This document shows positions 44,941 to 53,388 of a DNA stretch of 64,000 bases, piece after piece. The notes beneath the pieces were generated by a model that saw only the letters and a list, made by a program, of their open reading frames with translations, was not told where the DNA came from and made no database searches. How positions within the stretch are numbered: the stretch's first letter is position 1; each line of letters opens with the position of its first letter. Origin of the DNA: Saprospiraceae bacterium (lineage in GTDB: Bacteria > Bacteroidota > Bacteroidia > Chitinophagales > Saprospiraceae); contig JAJCYI010000242.1 of NCBI GenBank assembly GCA_029263015.1, positions 17,290 to 81,289 on the forward strand, read 5' to 3'. Both the position numbers and the translations under genes were made by a program.

Positions 44941-45259
44941 GGCTTTTTTCTTTGACAAATCCCATAAGCTTAGCGCAAATCGGATTACGGTGCAGCGCAC
45001 CTAAACTGTCGTTCAATAAATTACACGAAAATTATAAAAGAGCTATCTTTTTAAACAAAAAAAGTATAGACTAAACCAATGCATGAAATTTAATTGTTTC
45101 GATATTAAACATAAAATCCATAATTTAATATCGCTTTATTAAAGGATTAATTAATAGCATAAAATTTAGTCACACCATAAATGGCAAAATAATAAACTTC
45201 AACCATTGAATAAATTAATTAATTTTTCAACCATTTTTATCAAACAATTCATTGGCACA
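44941..45259. other. 319-bp AT-rich gap, probable promoter region
   Basis: No gene is seen. The gap is AT-rich, with TATCTTTT near 45,044-45,051 as a possible -7 element (one mismatch to TAnnTTTG). A TTG at 45,206 could serve as an alternative start for the following gene. Confidence 0.5.
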
Positions 45260-46003
45260 ATGCCGATGCATATTGAAGGTTATAAATTCATAAAAAAACA
45301 TAGACCCTGGACGGGCATGGACAAGTATGGATGGGCAGCAAAATTATTATTGTTTGCAGCCATTTTATTGGGGATATTTTTATTTTGGGATGTATTTCTT
45401 TTGGCAAAAGACGCCGTGATTCATCCAGATGTGTCTGGCGCAAGCATCAGTTCTTTTTTCACTGATTTTTCCTTTGATAAATTTGATTGGATCCTGGGTG
45501 GCTCCAAAAAATATTTAGTCCTAATTGTTTTAGAAATTTTTACCTTCCACTTTATTCAAAGGACACTGGAAATTCAAATGGGAAGAGAACCAGAGAATAC
45601 ATTTAAAATATTTATTGCTGCAGAAAAAAGAATGATAAAGGTATCGATCATTGCTTATATCATGGAAATAATAACCATTACCATAGTTTCCACATTACTT
45701 GGATTAATTGGCCTTAAATCTACTTTGGGACAACCTTCTGAATATTTAATTCAATTTTATTTTCTCGGATTTATCATTATTGACAATTACCATGAATGCT
45801 TTAGACTGTCAATAAAAGAAAGTAGAAAAAAGGCAAAAGAGGTGATGGGAATAGCAGTCGCCATTGGTGGTGTGGCTTATTTTTTAATGTATATTCCCAT
45901 TATTGGCGTGGTCGCTGCCACCATGATCGGAGCCGTCACAGCCACGTTGGCCATGCAGCGATTTTCACCGTTGGAGGTTGCGGAGGAGGAGGAACTCGTT
46001 TGA
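45260..46003 (+). CDS. Multi-spanning inner-membrane protein of unknown function
   Basis: I do not recognise the family. From ATG 45,260 (MPMHIEGYKF) it has 247 residues; a TTG start at 45,206 would add 18. About five hydrophobic segments are visible, for example LLLFAAILLGIFLFWDVFLL, IMEIITITIVSTLLGLIGL and IGVVAATMIGAVTATLAM. A conserved-looking charged loop IIDNYHECFRLSIKESRKKAKE precedes the last segment. A short loop of EEEE-type residues ends the protein. Being downstream of the peptidoglycan-binding gene, it could be a holin-like or envelope partner, but this is speculation. Confidence 0.7.
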   Translation: MPMHIEGYKFIKKHRPWTGMDKYGWAAKLLLFAAILLGIFLFWDVFLLAKDAVIHPDVSGASISSFFTDFSFDKFDWILGGSKKYLVLIVLEIFTFHFIQRTLEIQMGREPENTFKIFIAAEKRMIKVSIIAYIMEIITITIVSTLLGLIGLKSTLGQPSEYLIQFYFLGFIIIDNYHECFRLSIKESRKKAKEVMGIAVAIGGVAYFLMYIPIIGVVAATMIGAVTATLAMQRFSPLEVAEEEELV

Positions 46004-46073
46004 GAAATTGGAAATTGGAAATTAGAAATCTTCAGATCAAAATTCCTAATTTTTAATTCTCAATTCTCAATTC
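46004..46073. repeat. Word array filling a 70-bp convergent gap
   Basis: GGAAATT heptamers on the left and AATTCTC heptamers on the right fill the complete gap between the convergent membrane-protein and VWA genes. Pairing is partial, and it probably acts as a bidirectional terminator. Confidence 0.75.
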
Positions 46074-47405
46074 TCAATTAACCTTCCCATATTTCTTTTT
46101 TCTGTTCATCATCTGCACTGCCAATTCAATTCCGTAAGGTGTCAGCGGGTACATATTAAATACTTGCCTTAAAATGCTAACAGTCATGGAGCCTGACCAA
46201 TATCGGTGGTCGAGCGGGTTCATCCAGGCAATGCGGGGGAATCGATTTTTTAATTCCCGCCAATCATTCATGCTCCGTTCGGAAAGTTCATAGGGGGCCA
46301 TATCTGCGTCGCCGATAATAAATACACTGTAATTTTTATCGTTCAACATTATTTTATCCAATGATTCAAAACGGGAGCGTTGTGGGTCGGTAAAAGCGCC
46401 GCCATAAATAGTATTGTGATAATAATAGGTTTTTAAATCGTGCGCAAAACGGCGTGTCATTTTTGAAAAAAGTTTGGTCACGTTTTTAATATATGGCGAC
46501 ATGGACCAGCCTCCATTATCGATCAATAAAATGACCTGGACTTTTTGGTCTATTTTTTCTTTTTGGTGCGGGAGAAAAAGCCCTCCTTGCTTCACCCCTT
46601 CTTTTATTGTTTGTGGAATATCCAATTGCAGTTCCGCCGTTTCATCTTCGATGCCTTTGAGGAAAGAAAGTGCCACATCAATGTTATTGTCGTCCAGTGC
46701 TATTTTAGTGTCAACGGGGAAGAAGTTTTTATCACCAATTACTTTGCGGGCCATCTTCCCCCCACCTGCTCCGCCTACCCGGATGCCATTTTTGGCAGCA
46801 CCGCTATTGCCATACGGCGAACTCCCATATTGGCCGATCCAATGATCGCCGCCGCGGTGTTTGCGTTGCTGTTGTTTGGCTACCTGCTCCATGCGTTTCA
46901 ACAATTCTTCGAGGCTGAGATTGCTGTAATCAGCACCTTTCTCGACCCGTTCTGGCACTTCATCATCGGGACCTGGACTGTCTGGACGATTGGGATCATC
47001 TTGATTGAGGATGTCCTCTCCCGACAACATTTTTTTTATATCATAAGTGCTAACATGAACCTCATTCAGGAACTGGTCGATCAGTTCCCGCATATCTGGC
47101 GCATCCTCCTGGCGGAAATCCAACAGTTTCTTTTCTTTCCAGTTTTTGAATGCCTCCGAACGCAAAATTGCGCTATCCAACCCCTCCCCTATTTTTATAT
47201 CTATATCGAGGAAATACTTGTAAAATGCTGTGGTGAAAGGCCCATATTCTTTTGGGCTGTTTGTCACGAGTCCTTTCAAAACCAAGTACAGGTCACCGAG
47301 GGTATTGACCAGCCCCTTTTCCATGCTCTTGCGCAATAGCATCAACGTGCGGACATCCGCTTTGAGTTTGTATTCCCGGAAATAGGCTGGCAGGCTTTGG
47401 AACAT
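46074..47405 (-). CDS. VWA-domain (CoxE-like) protein with atypical MIDAS
   Basis: A 443-residue protein of the CoxE/VWA group. The N-terminal half is helical, with an acidic, Gly-rich linker. The VWA domain begins at about 288 with VILLIDNGGWSMSPYI, where the metal-adhesion motif is D295-x-G-x-x-S instead of the standard DxSxS. The later FIIGDADMAP and WMNPLDHRYW keep the fold recognisable. In this family it works with a MoxR ATPase, here the next gene upstream, as a maturation or chaperone pair for metal enzymes or membrane complexes. The altered MIDAS suggests weaker or different metal binding. Confidence 0.87.
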   Translation of the reverse strand: MFQSLPAYFREYKLKADVRTLMLLRKSMEKGLVNTLGDLYLVLKGLVTNSPKEYGPFTTAFYKYFLDIDIKIGEGLDSAILRSEAFKNWKEKKLLDFRQEDAPDMRELIDQFLNEVHVSTYDIKKMLSGEDILNQDDPNRPDSPGPDDEVPERVEKGADYSNLSLEELLKRMEQVAKQQQRKHRGGDHWIGQYGSSPYGNSGAAKNGIRVGGAGGGKMARKVIGDKNFFPVDTKIALDDNNIDVALSFLKGIEDETAELQLDIPQTIKEGVKQGGLFLPHQKEKIDQKVQVILLIDNGGWSMSPYIKNVTKLFSKMTRRFAHDLKTYYYHNTIYGGAFTDPQRSRFESLDKIMLNDKNYSVFIIGDADMAPYELSERSMNDWRELKNRFPRIAWMNPLDHRYWSGSMTVSILRQVFNMYPLTPYGIELAVQMMNRKKKYGKVN

Positions 47406-47440
47406 ATTCTGAGTGATGATTTATGAATTAGCTGATGCTC

Positions 47441-47455
47441 AAAGGTGACACCTTT
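47441..47455. repeat. AAAGGTGACACCTTT single unit
   Basis: One palindromic unit of the family that is doubled at 14,423 and 43,272, followed by TTTT. It lies between the MoxR and VWA genes. Confidence 0.85.
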
Positions 47456-47464
47456 TTATTGTTC

Positions 47465-48358
47465 TCAGAAATTCGTGTAGGAAGTGCGGCTCAACATTCG
47501 TTTGGCCTTCTCCATGTCAGCTTGGGTTTTTATCAGAACGCCCATGCCTTCTTTGACATCAATTTTTTCGAGTGCTTTGGATTTTGAAAATGTTTGCAAA
47601 TATTTCAACCAATTCAACAGTTCACGAGTGGAAGGGGATCTTTCAAGACCAAGGTTTCGGAGTTGGTAAAACAAACTGATGCTCTTGTCCACTAATTCTT
47701 CATCAACTTTTGGGAAATGTTTTCTCAAAATCTCTTCCATCATGTCCGGCTCTGGGAAACTGATGTAATGATAGATGCAGCGGCCTTTGAATGCGGTAGG
47801 CAGTTCCTGCTCCCGGTTACTGGTGATAACGATGGCTGGCATATCTTCCTCGCTCACTTCAATCTCTTTTCCCGATTCAGGTAAAATAAATTTCCGGTGA
47901 CTCAGGGCAAAGAGCAGGTCGTTGGGAAATTCCCTCGGGGCTTTGTCTATTTCATCAATCAAAAGCACCGAGTTGGCGTGGCGGAATGCCTCAGCACCAG
48001 GCCCCAGGTTCACATAGTCGTCCAAGACTTCCGTGCTCCGGCCACCACTCTTGAGTGGTTCAAGCCCTTTCTCCATGCGTTGGGCGTTCAATACTTCGAC
48101 CTGCGAATCCCTCAAGTATTTCACATGATCAAATTTAGCAACAAATTGTTCAACGGTGCTTTTTGAGCCGACAGGATAAATAAAAAGCTTGATCCCAAGG
48201 CTCTTTGCAAATTGAATCGGCAATTCTGTTTTTCCAGTGCCCGGCTCGCCTTCTATTAACAACGGCATGCCCAGTACCCGGGCCATGTGGAACGATTGTG
48301 CAAGTTCAGTATCGCAGAGGTATTGGTCGGAGCCCGTCCAGATTGAAGTTAATGCCAT
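47465..48358 (-). CDS. MoxR family AAA+ ATPase
   Basis: A 297-residue ATPase. The Walker A motif GEPGTGKT is at 37-44 and Walker B VLLIDEID at 131-138, followed by KAPREFPNDLLFAL. A sensor I stretch VITSNREQELPTAF is clear. MoxR ATPases couple to VWA proteins, such as the one downstream, to activate metal-containing or other target complexes. The length is normal. The 246-bp gap upstream contains the octamer hairpin array and separates it from the acidic protein gene. Confidence 0.93.
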   Translation of the reverse strand: MALTSIWTGSDQYLCDTELAQSFHMARVLGMPLLIEGEPGTGKTELPIQFAKSLGIKLFIYPVGSKSTVEQFVAKFDHVKYLRDSQVEVLNAQRMEKGLEPLKSGGRSTEVLDDYVNLGPGAEAFRHANSVLLIDEIDKAPREFPNDLLFALSHRKFILPESGKEIEVSEEDMPAIVITSNREQELPTAFKGRCIYHYISFPEPDMMEEILRKHFPKVDEELVDKSISLFYQLRNLGLERSPSTRELLNWLKYLQTFSKSKALEKIDVKEGMGVLIKTQADMEKAKRMLSRTSYTNF

Positions 48359-48490
48359 TTTTGAGTTTTTGAGTTTTTGAGGGTTTGAGAGTTTGAGAGT
48401 TTGAGTATGTGAGTTTCTGAGTTTTTGAGGGTTTGGAGATCTCCAACCCTCAGAAACTCACATACTCAGAAACTCACATACTCACATACT
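48359..48490. repeat. 8-bp word array with paired arms
   Basis: Nine words of the form GAGnnnnT run from about 48,363 to 48,435, then turn at GGAGATCTCC into words CTCnnnAn down to about 48,489. It is the clearest example of the octamer class. Confidence 0.92.
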
Positions 48491-48604
48491 GATTCCCGCA
48501 AACCTAATACCCTAAATGCTTGAAATGGTAAAGTTGTTTAAGAAAAAAGGAAAGTGAGGGGAAAATCGGTATTTATGAAGAAAGAAAAAGAAGGGAAGGA
48601 ACGG

Positions 48605-49342
48605 TTAAAAATCGTCATCGTCATCGTCGGCCAGCAGGTCTGATTCCAGGTCAAGAAGGCTGTCCCAGATAAGATCCAAAAGTTCATCCCGAATTTGCAC
48701 GGAATGGAGGAATTCTTCCGTCTCTTCCTCACTCAAGTCAATGTCGAAAAGGTTGTTTAAATCAATTTTAGGTTTTTTCAATTCTCTCTGGCGCATTTCT
48801 TCTTCGAACAAAGATTCTTCTTCTTTGGTCATTTCCCGATATGGATCAAGGCCCTGCGAATCGACATATTCTTCCCACAGCTCAATATCGTGATTGGAGC
48901 TTTCTTCTGTATGCCGGCATTGGCAGTGGCCATCGTCCGGCTGGAAAGGACAAGTTTTTCCTTCTTGGTATTGGCAGATGTGGACATCTGCACCGTGGGC
49001 AGGATGGTAACAAATGGGTGTCCCTTCCATTTCCCTAACAAATGCGACATACTGTTTGCGGGCACTCAAGTTGGCAGGCATTTCCCAATGCAGGTCCCAG
49101 GCAGACCAGAGATCGCCGATAGATTCAACCAATTCGACCACTTGAAGATCGGTCAGCATATGAACTGGGGGAAAAGCTTCGGCAGGTAGGCAAATAAGGT
49201 CAACTATCTTAATCCATTTTGTTGGAATGAGGTCATCTTCACCATCCGAACAACTGAGAGACCAGTTTTCGTTGGGAGGCATAGGTGCCTGACCAATCAG
49301 GGATTCTATGTCATTGAGGAGGTATTGAAGATATTTTTCCAT
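48605..49342 (-). CDS. Acidic protein with Cys/His cluster, first gene of MoxR-VWA unit
   Basis: A 245-residue protein of unrecognised family. The middle has a dense Cys/His array: ICYHPAHGADVHICQYQ, KTCPFQPDDGHCQCRH (about 110-145), suggesting zinc binding. The N-terminal part is helical and rich in Trp and Asp. The C-terminus is strongly acidic and ends DDDDDDF. It is transcribed in the same direction as the MoxR and VWA genes. It may be their substrate or adaptor. No signal peptide is present. Function is unknown. Confidence 0.75.
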   Translation of the reverse strand: MEKYLQYLLNDIESLIGQAPMPPNENWSLSCSDGEDDLIPTKWIKIVDLICLPAEAFPPVHMLTDLQVVELVESIGDLWSAWDLHWEMPANLSARKQYVAFVREMEGTPICYHPAHGADVHICQYQEGKTCPFQPDDGHCQCRHTEESSNHDIELWEEYVDSQGLDPYREMTKEEESLFEEEMRQRELKKPKIDLNNLFDIDLSEEETEEFLHSVQIRDELLDLIWDSLLDLESDLLADDDDDDF

Positions 49343-49572
49343 TTTACCGACAAGCGGAAATTAATTATAGCGGATTAAATGTAGTCAATAAAAACGTTCT
49401 GAGCACTTTTTTTTGAAATCTTTTATTTTATTGAGAGTCTTCATGAAAATTTGATTGTTGAAAATTGGGCATTCGTCCTTTTGAACTATCCTGATTGAGC
49501 AACGATACTTTTATATTTATGTCTTTTAAAAATGCTTTTAAAGTATGAAGTGGCAACTTGGTTAATTTGGAT

Positions 49573-49580
49573 TAATTTTG
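49573..49580 (+). promoter_or_regulatory. -7 promoter element upstream of the charged-repeat gene
   Basis: TAATTTTG matches TAnnTTTG exactly, 40 bp before the start codon. A TTG at 49,558-49,560 is nearer than the normal -33 spacing, so only the -7 element is convincing. Confidence 0.4.
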
Positions 49581-49620
49581 TGGTCGCTTTAGGCAGATTA
49601 AACTAATAAATATTATAAAA

Positions 49621-50382
49621 ATGAAATTCAAGACCTTTTCTATTTGCCTGCTGTTGCTGGCTTTTTTTACTCAAAACATTCATGCGCAAAACGAGGATAC
49701 GAAAAAGCGCAAAATGACCATCACGACCAAAACTGTTGACGAGAACGGAAAAGAAACGATAACGACGATTGTAAGAGAGGGTGACGAGTTTAACGATGAA
49801 GATATTGACAAGTTGATTCAAAAACACCTTGGCGAGGGGGCAGAAATCAATGTAAATGTGGAAGTCGAAGGTGATGGGGAACATATCACGATCACGGAAA
49901 CAAAGGGTGATAAATCCGAAAAACACATCACAATCATTAAGGATGGAAAAACAATCGAAATAGATGGCGATGATGATGGCGAAATGATTTTCATTTCCGA
50001 AGATGGCCAGATTACCGAAATCAAAAATGGCAAGGAAATCAAAGTCATCAAGAAAAAAGGGAAGAATGGAGAGGAAATTTTCATCAAAGAAATACACGGA
50101 TCAGGCGATGACGATGGCGAAGAAATAATTATCATCACCAAAGATGGGGACTCCCACAAAGGCAAGAATAAAGAAATCAAAGTCATCAAGAAAAAAGGTG
50201 GAGACGGTGAAACTTACGAGATTAAAGTCGAAGGCAAAGATGGTCAGGAAATGATCTGGATCGAAAAAGATGGGACAGAAAAAGGAAAAGTGATCATCAT
50301 CGAAGAAGTCACAGAAGAGACGGATGAAAATGGCAAGAAAATCAAAGTTGTGAAGAAGAAAAAGATAGTGAAAGAACAGTAA
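49621..50382 (+). CDS. Secreted charged-repeat (Lys/Asp/Glu-rich) protein
   Basis: A 253-residue protein with a signal peptide (residues 1-22, LLLLAFFTQNIHAQ). The mature part consists almost only of Lys, Asp, Glu, Gly, Ile and Thr in alternating strand-like patterns such as ITTKTVDENGKE and GDGEHITITE. The element KEIKVIKKKG occurs twice, with a third degenerate form near the end. It appears to be a repetitive beta-sheet protein, perhaps an extracellular matrix or ion-binding protein. I do not recognise a family. It is convergent with the monooxygenase gene; the 70-bp gap is an array hairpin. Confidence 0.8.
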   Translation: MKFKTFSICLLLLAFFTQNIHAQNEDTKKRKMTITTKTVDENGKETITTIVREGDEFNDEDIDKLIQKHLGEGAEINVNVEVEGDGEHITITETKGDKSEKHITIIKDGKTIEIDGDDDGEMIFISEDGQITEIKNGKEIKVIKKKGKNGEEIFIKEIHGSGDDDGEEIIIITKDGDSHKGKNKEIKVIKKKGGDGETYEIKVEGKDGQEMIWIEKDGTEKGKVIIIEEVTEETDENGKKIKVVKKKKIVKEQ

Positions 50383-50452
50383 TTGAAAATGGAGAATGGA
50401 GAATTGAAAATTATTGACCAGCAAATTTTCAATTCTCCATTTTCAATTACGC
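50383..50452. repeat. Word hairpin filling a convergent gap
   Basis: Arms of about 25 bp at 50,381-50,412 (with a 7-nt bulge) and 50,424-50,449 are built from GGAGAAT/GAAAATT-type words. They lie exactly between the two convergent stop codons, as a bidirectional terminator would. Confidence 0.85.
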
Positions 50453-52036
50453 TCAATTCGTTTTTGTGAATTTTTCCGAGAGGGAAAACCGGTCGCTCCG
50501 CAAATTTAACAGATAAATCCCGTTGGCCACATTCCCTAATTCGATGCGCATTTGGTGGTGGCCTGATAGATGGAAATCCCCAGACAATACCCTCTTCACT
50601 ACCCTGCCCTGTAAGTCCATCACCTCCAAATTTATTTTGTCAGCCGTTGCCAACGAGAAACCAATGGTGATTTCGTTTGAAGTCGGATTTGGGTAAACTG
50701 GGTACAATTTATCCTTGGTAAAATGCAGGTTCAAGTCATCCACTGCTGTTGGGTCATCTGACAACACAATGTCCTCATCCCCAGGCATATAGTTCACATA
50801 AACGAGTGGAAGGTAATACATTTCATCCTCCGTTCCCAGTCCCCAGCCTACCGTTTGAGGTGGGTTGTTTGGATTGTATGGGTTGTCAGAAGTATTGTCG
50901 TAAGTGGCATATGCATGGATTTTTGTACCCGGTGTCAGCACTTTGAACTGCTCAAAAAAGTACATATTCTGCCAGGTGAAATCCCAATCATAAATTTGGA
51001 TCAAATTGGTGGTGTCGCCCTGCGGGGAGACTGAGATAACCGTCCAGTCTTTGCCAAGTAAATGAGCATGAGGGAAAATCCCGATGAGGCTCACTTTTGT
51101 CGGAACTGTGTAAATACCGTGGAAAGTTTTGACGGTCTCAGGTTGCATCAAAAATGGGCCGTTGGTGAGGGTGCTACCAAAAGGCAACATTATTTCCTGT
51201 TTCACGATCCGATCAATTGTTTCGCCAGGATCGGCAAAGAAAATATTGACCGTGGAAGAATCCGATTGGGTAGTGGCAATCGGTGCATAATGCATCTGCA
51301 CCAATAGGTCGGAACCTGCTGGCATCGGTGCACCGATTCCCGTATAAAACTTCCTCGCCTTTGCCCCCGGCACATAAGCTTGTGGGAACTGCTCGGCTGA
51401 CTGGACACCAAAATCACCAAAACTTGGAAAACCATATTCTGGTGTCTGGGCATCTTTTATTTGACCATTTCCTGTCTCATCCACTGCAAACAAGGAATGG
51501 TGAACGATGCCAGGGTTGCCAGGCCGCATTTCAATGGCTTTCACCATTTTATCCTCCGTTAACCCAGTAGGCAAAACGATAATCTGGTATTGATCTTCCA
51601 GGTCGCCCTCATGGATATAAGATTCTGCAAAGGACAGCACAAGATCAGGTGTGCCCACTTGCGAGCCAGTTGGGAAAACAGGCAAGTCAGGTTCAAGTGA
51701 AGGATTGCCTTGGGGCATTCCATCGGTCACCCATTCTTTTATCATTTGGATTTCATCGTCAGTCAGTCCACGCTCTCCCACAAAGGTGGAAAATTCCTTG
51801 TCAGCCAACCACGGCGGCATGTATTTAATGCTGGTCACATATTCGATCATGGAGCCCCAGGTTTTCACTTCATCATAATTGGTGAGCGCCATCGGCCCGA
51901 TCTCTCCTGCCCGGTGGCAGACCGCACAGTTGTCATAAATGATAGGCGCAATGTGCTCACTATAAGTCACTTGCGACTGCATTTGAAAAGAGATAAGCAA
52001 GAAAAGAAAGAGGTTGAAAGTAAAATGCTTTTTCAT
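50453..52036 (-). CDS. Cytochrome c / copper type II monooxygenase-like T9SS protein
   Basis: Started at ATG 52,036 (MKKHFTFNLF), 527 residues; the ATG at 52,048 is also possible. After a signal peptide comes a haem-binding motif CAVCH (37-41) in a cytochrome c-like domain. A copper type II monooxygenase-like region with His clusters follows (HHSLFAVDE, MHYAPIA, FPHAHLLGKDW). A T9SS type A domain begins near 450 (YPNPTSNEITI) and ends in SLSEKFTKTN. It would be exported by the type IX system and oxidise an extracellular substrate. The redoxin gene upstream is a frequent partner of this group. The substrate is unknown. Confidence 0.85.
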   Translation of the reverse strand: MKKHFTFNLFLFLLISFQMQSQVTYSEHIAPIIYDNCAVCHRAGEIGPMALTNYDEVKTWGSMIEYVTSIKYMPPWLADKEFSTFVGERGLTDDEIQMIKEWVTDGMPQGNPSLEPDLPVFPTGSQVGTPDLVLSFAESYIHEGDLEDQYQIIVLPTGLTEDKMVKAIEMRPGNPGIVHHSLFAVDETGNGQIKDAQTPEYGFPSFGDFGVQSAEQFPQAYVPGAKARKFYTGIGAPMPAGSDLLVQMHYAPIATTQSDSSTVNIFFADPGETIDRIVKQEIMLPFGSTLTNGPFLMQPETVKTFHGIYTVPTKVSLIGIFPHAHLLGKDWTVISVSPQGDTTNLIQIYDWDFTWQNMYFFEQFKVLTPGTKIHAYATYDNTSDNPYNPNNPPQTVGWGLGTEDEMYYLPLVYVNYMPGDEDIVLSDDPTAVDDLNLHFTKDKLYPVYPNPTSNEITIGFSLATADKINLEVMDLQGRVVKRVLSGDFHLSGHHQMRIELGNVANGIYLLNLRSDRFSLSEKFTKTN

Positions 52037-52086
52037 CAGGTAATTCATTTATTGTTGGTTGCTAATTGTTCGTTGTTCGTTACTCA
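52037..52086. repeat. Heptamer word array (GTTGTTC type)
   Basis: ATTGTTC/GTTGTTC/ATTATTC heptamers fill the 50-bp gap between the redoxin and monooxygenase genes. No inverted arm is seen. Confidence 0.7.
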
Positions 52087-52674
52087 TTATTCGTTGTCCT
52101 CCGCCGGTTTGCACATCGGTGCATTTTTCAAGTTGCCATCCAAGGGCGTGATAAAACAGCCCACCGCACTGGTCTTTTCGAGTGCGGCTGGTTTTTTATC
52201 TTTTAATGAAATGAGCACATCTTCCAATTCCGAAGTGGTGGTAATGGTGCGGCGTTTTCCCACGCGGAAAAAAGTATTGTCGATCCGACCTTGGTAAAGC
52301 ACTTCCTTTTTGAGGTGGTCAAAGACGACAACTTCTGGCGTCACCTTCACCCCAAACTCGTCCATCTTATGCTGCAAGGCATCAATTTTCAAATCAAAAC
52401 CCAATTTATATTTTTTTTTGAATACCGCCATCTTCTCAGAATTGGAAGATGGGTTTGGAAACAATCCAAGAAACCTTATTTCATCACTTGCATATTCCTT
52501 GTGGAGGCGTCGAATCAACAAAGTATATTGTTGGGAAATGATGCATTCCTCTCCGAGAAATAAGTAAACGGATATCCTTTCAGGTTTTGGGCTTTCCGAT
52601 TTTACGTTCGGAAATGCCAACACTGGCAGCGCTAAAAGAAGGAAAAATGAAAAAAGTGTGATTCGGGTTTTCAT
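52087..52674 (-). CDS. Redoxin/thioredoxin-like exported protein
   Basis: A 195-residue protein with a signal peptide (about 1-20). The thioredoxin-like fold carries LGEECIISQ, with Cys44 and Ser47 in place of a CxxC pair, then PEVVVFDHLKKEVLYQGRID typical of AhpC/TSA-like redoxins. A further Cys pair lies in the C-terminal tail (VGCFITPLDG, APMCKP). Its position before the haem-copper gene suggests it supports maturation or redox supply of that enzyme. A CxxS site points to isomerase- or peroxiredoxin-like chemistry. Confidence 0.82.
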   Translation of the reverse strand: MKTRITLFSFFLLLALPVLAFPNVKSESPKPERISVYLFLGEECIISQQYTLLIRRLHKEYASDEIRFLGLFPNPSSNSEKMAVFKKKYKLGFDLKIDALQHKMDEFGVKVTPEVVVFDHLKKEVLYQGRIDNTFFRVGKRRTITTTSELEDVLISLKDKKPAALEKTSAVGCFITPLDGNLKNAPMCKPAEDNE

Positions 52675-52762
52675 AGAAACAGTCGGAAATTGCCCATAAA
52701 GGTAATAGAAAAATAAACAGGATGTAACAATACAAACTGGTGCGGTGACGTACCGTCACGCC

Positions 52763-53305
52763 TTAAATCTCCATACCGTCCACAACATCCAACCTCATCA
52801 AGGCATCTTTTTGAGGAACATCGCCCAACATAAAAGTATGTTCCCCCATTTTTTTGAAGCCAATGCGTTCGTAAAACCGGATGGCTTTTTCATTTTTTTT
52901 CCAAACACCCAACCAGATGAATTTAAGCTCTGCCTGTTTGGCTATTTCATAAGCCTTTTTCATCAACTTAAGCCCGATCCTATTGCCCTGGTATTTTTCC
53001 AGTACATATACCCTTTCCACTTCCAACGCAGCATTATCATTGAGATCGGACTGAGCTTCGCCAAAATTGACTTTGAGGTAGCCAACCGTATCCCCGTTTT
53101 GGCTTGCCAACCAAAATTGGCTGCCAGGCTGGTGCATCTCGTATCCCAATCTTTCTTTGTTAAATGCAGTATTAACATAGGATTTTATGTCAACTGGGTT
53201 ATTCCTGCCAACATACGAATCATAGAATGTCTTGCTGCTGATTTTGGAAAGGGAGTCCAGGTCATCCGTCGCCGCCTGCCGAATAGTAATATGTGAATGG
53301 TCCAT
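52763..53305 (-). CDS. GNAT N-acetyltransferase
   Basis: A 180-residue acetyltransferase from the ATG at 53,305 (MDHSHITIRQAA). The acetyl-CoA motif A reads ERVYVLEKYQGNRIGLKLM, with the central Q/RxxGx(G/A)-like segment, and KFIWLGVWKKNEKAIRFYERIGFKKMG follows. These match the GNAT_1 group, whose substrates are mostly small amines or protein N-termini. It is co-directional with the alpha-2-macroglobulin gene upstream, separated by a hairpin and 122 bp. No specific substrate can be named. Confidence 0.9.
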   Translation of the reverse strand: MDHSHITIRQAATDDLDSLSKISSKTFYDSYVGRNNPVDIKSYVNTAFNKERLGYEMHQPGSQFWLASQNGDTVGYLKVNFGEAQSDLNDNAALEVERVYVLEKYQGNRIGLKLMKKAYEIAKQAELKFIWLGVWKKNEKAIRFYERIGFKKMGEHTFMLGDVPQKDALMRLDVVDGMEI

Positions 53306-53388
53306 GATGCTCAGAAATTTGAGCGACAATGATAGGGATATTTTGGAAAATGGGTATCCTCCATTTTTGATGATTGGATTGTTTTCAA

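Noticed and set aside
43681..46003. Prophage remnant
   Set aside because: No capsid, tail, integrase or terminase genes lie nearby; a peptidoglycan-binding domain and a membrane protein are not enough.
46545..47339. 264-codon open frame opposite the VWA gene
   Set aside because: Antisense shadow; its composition is that of a reverse-complemented coding strand.
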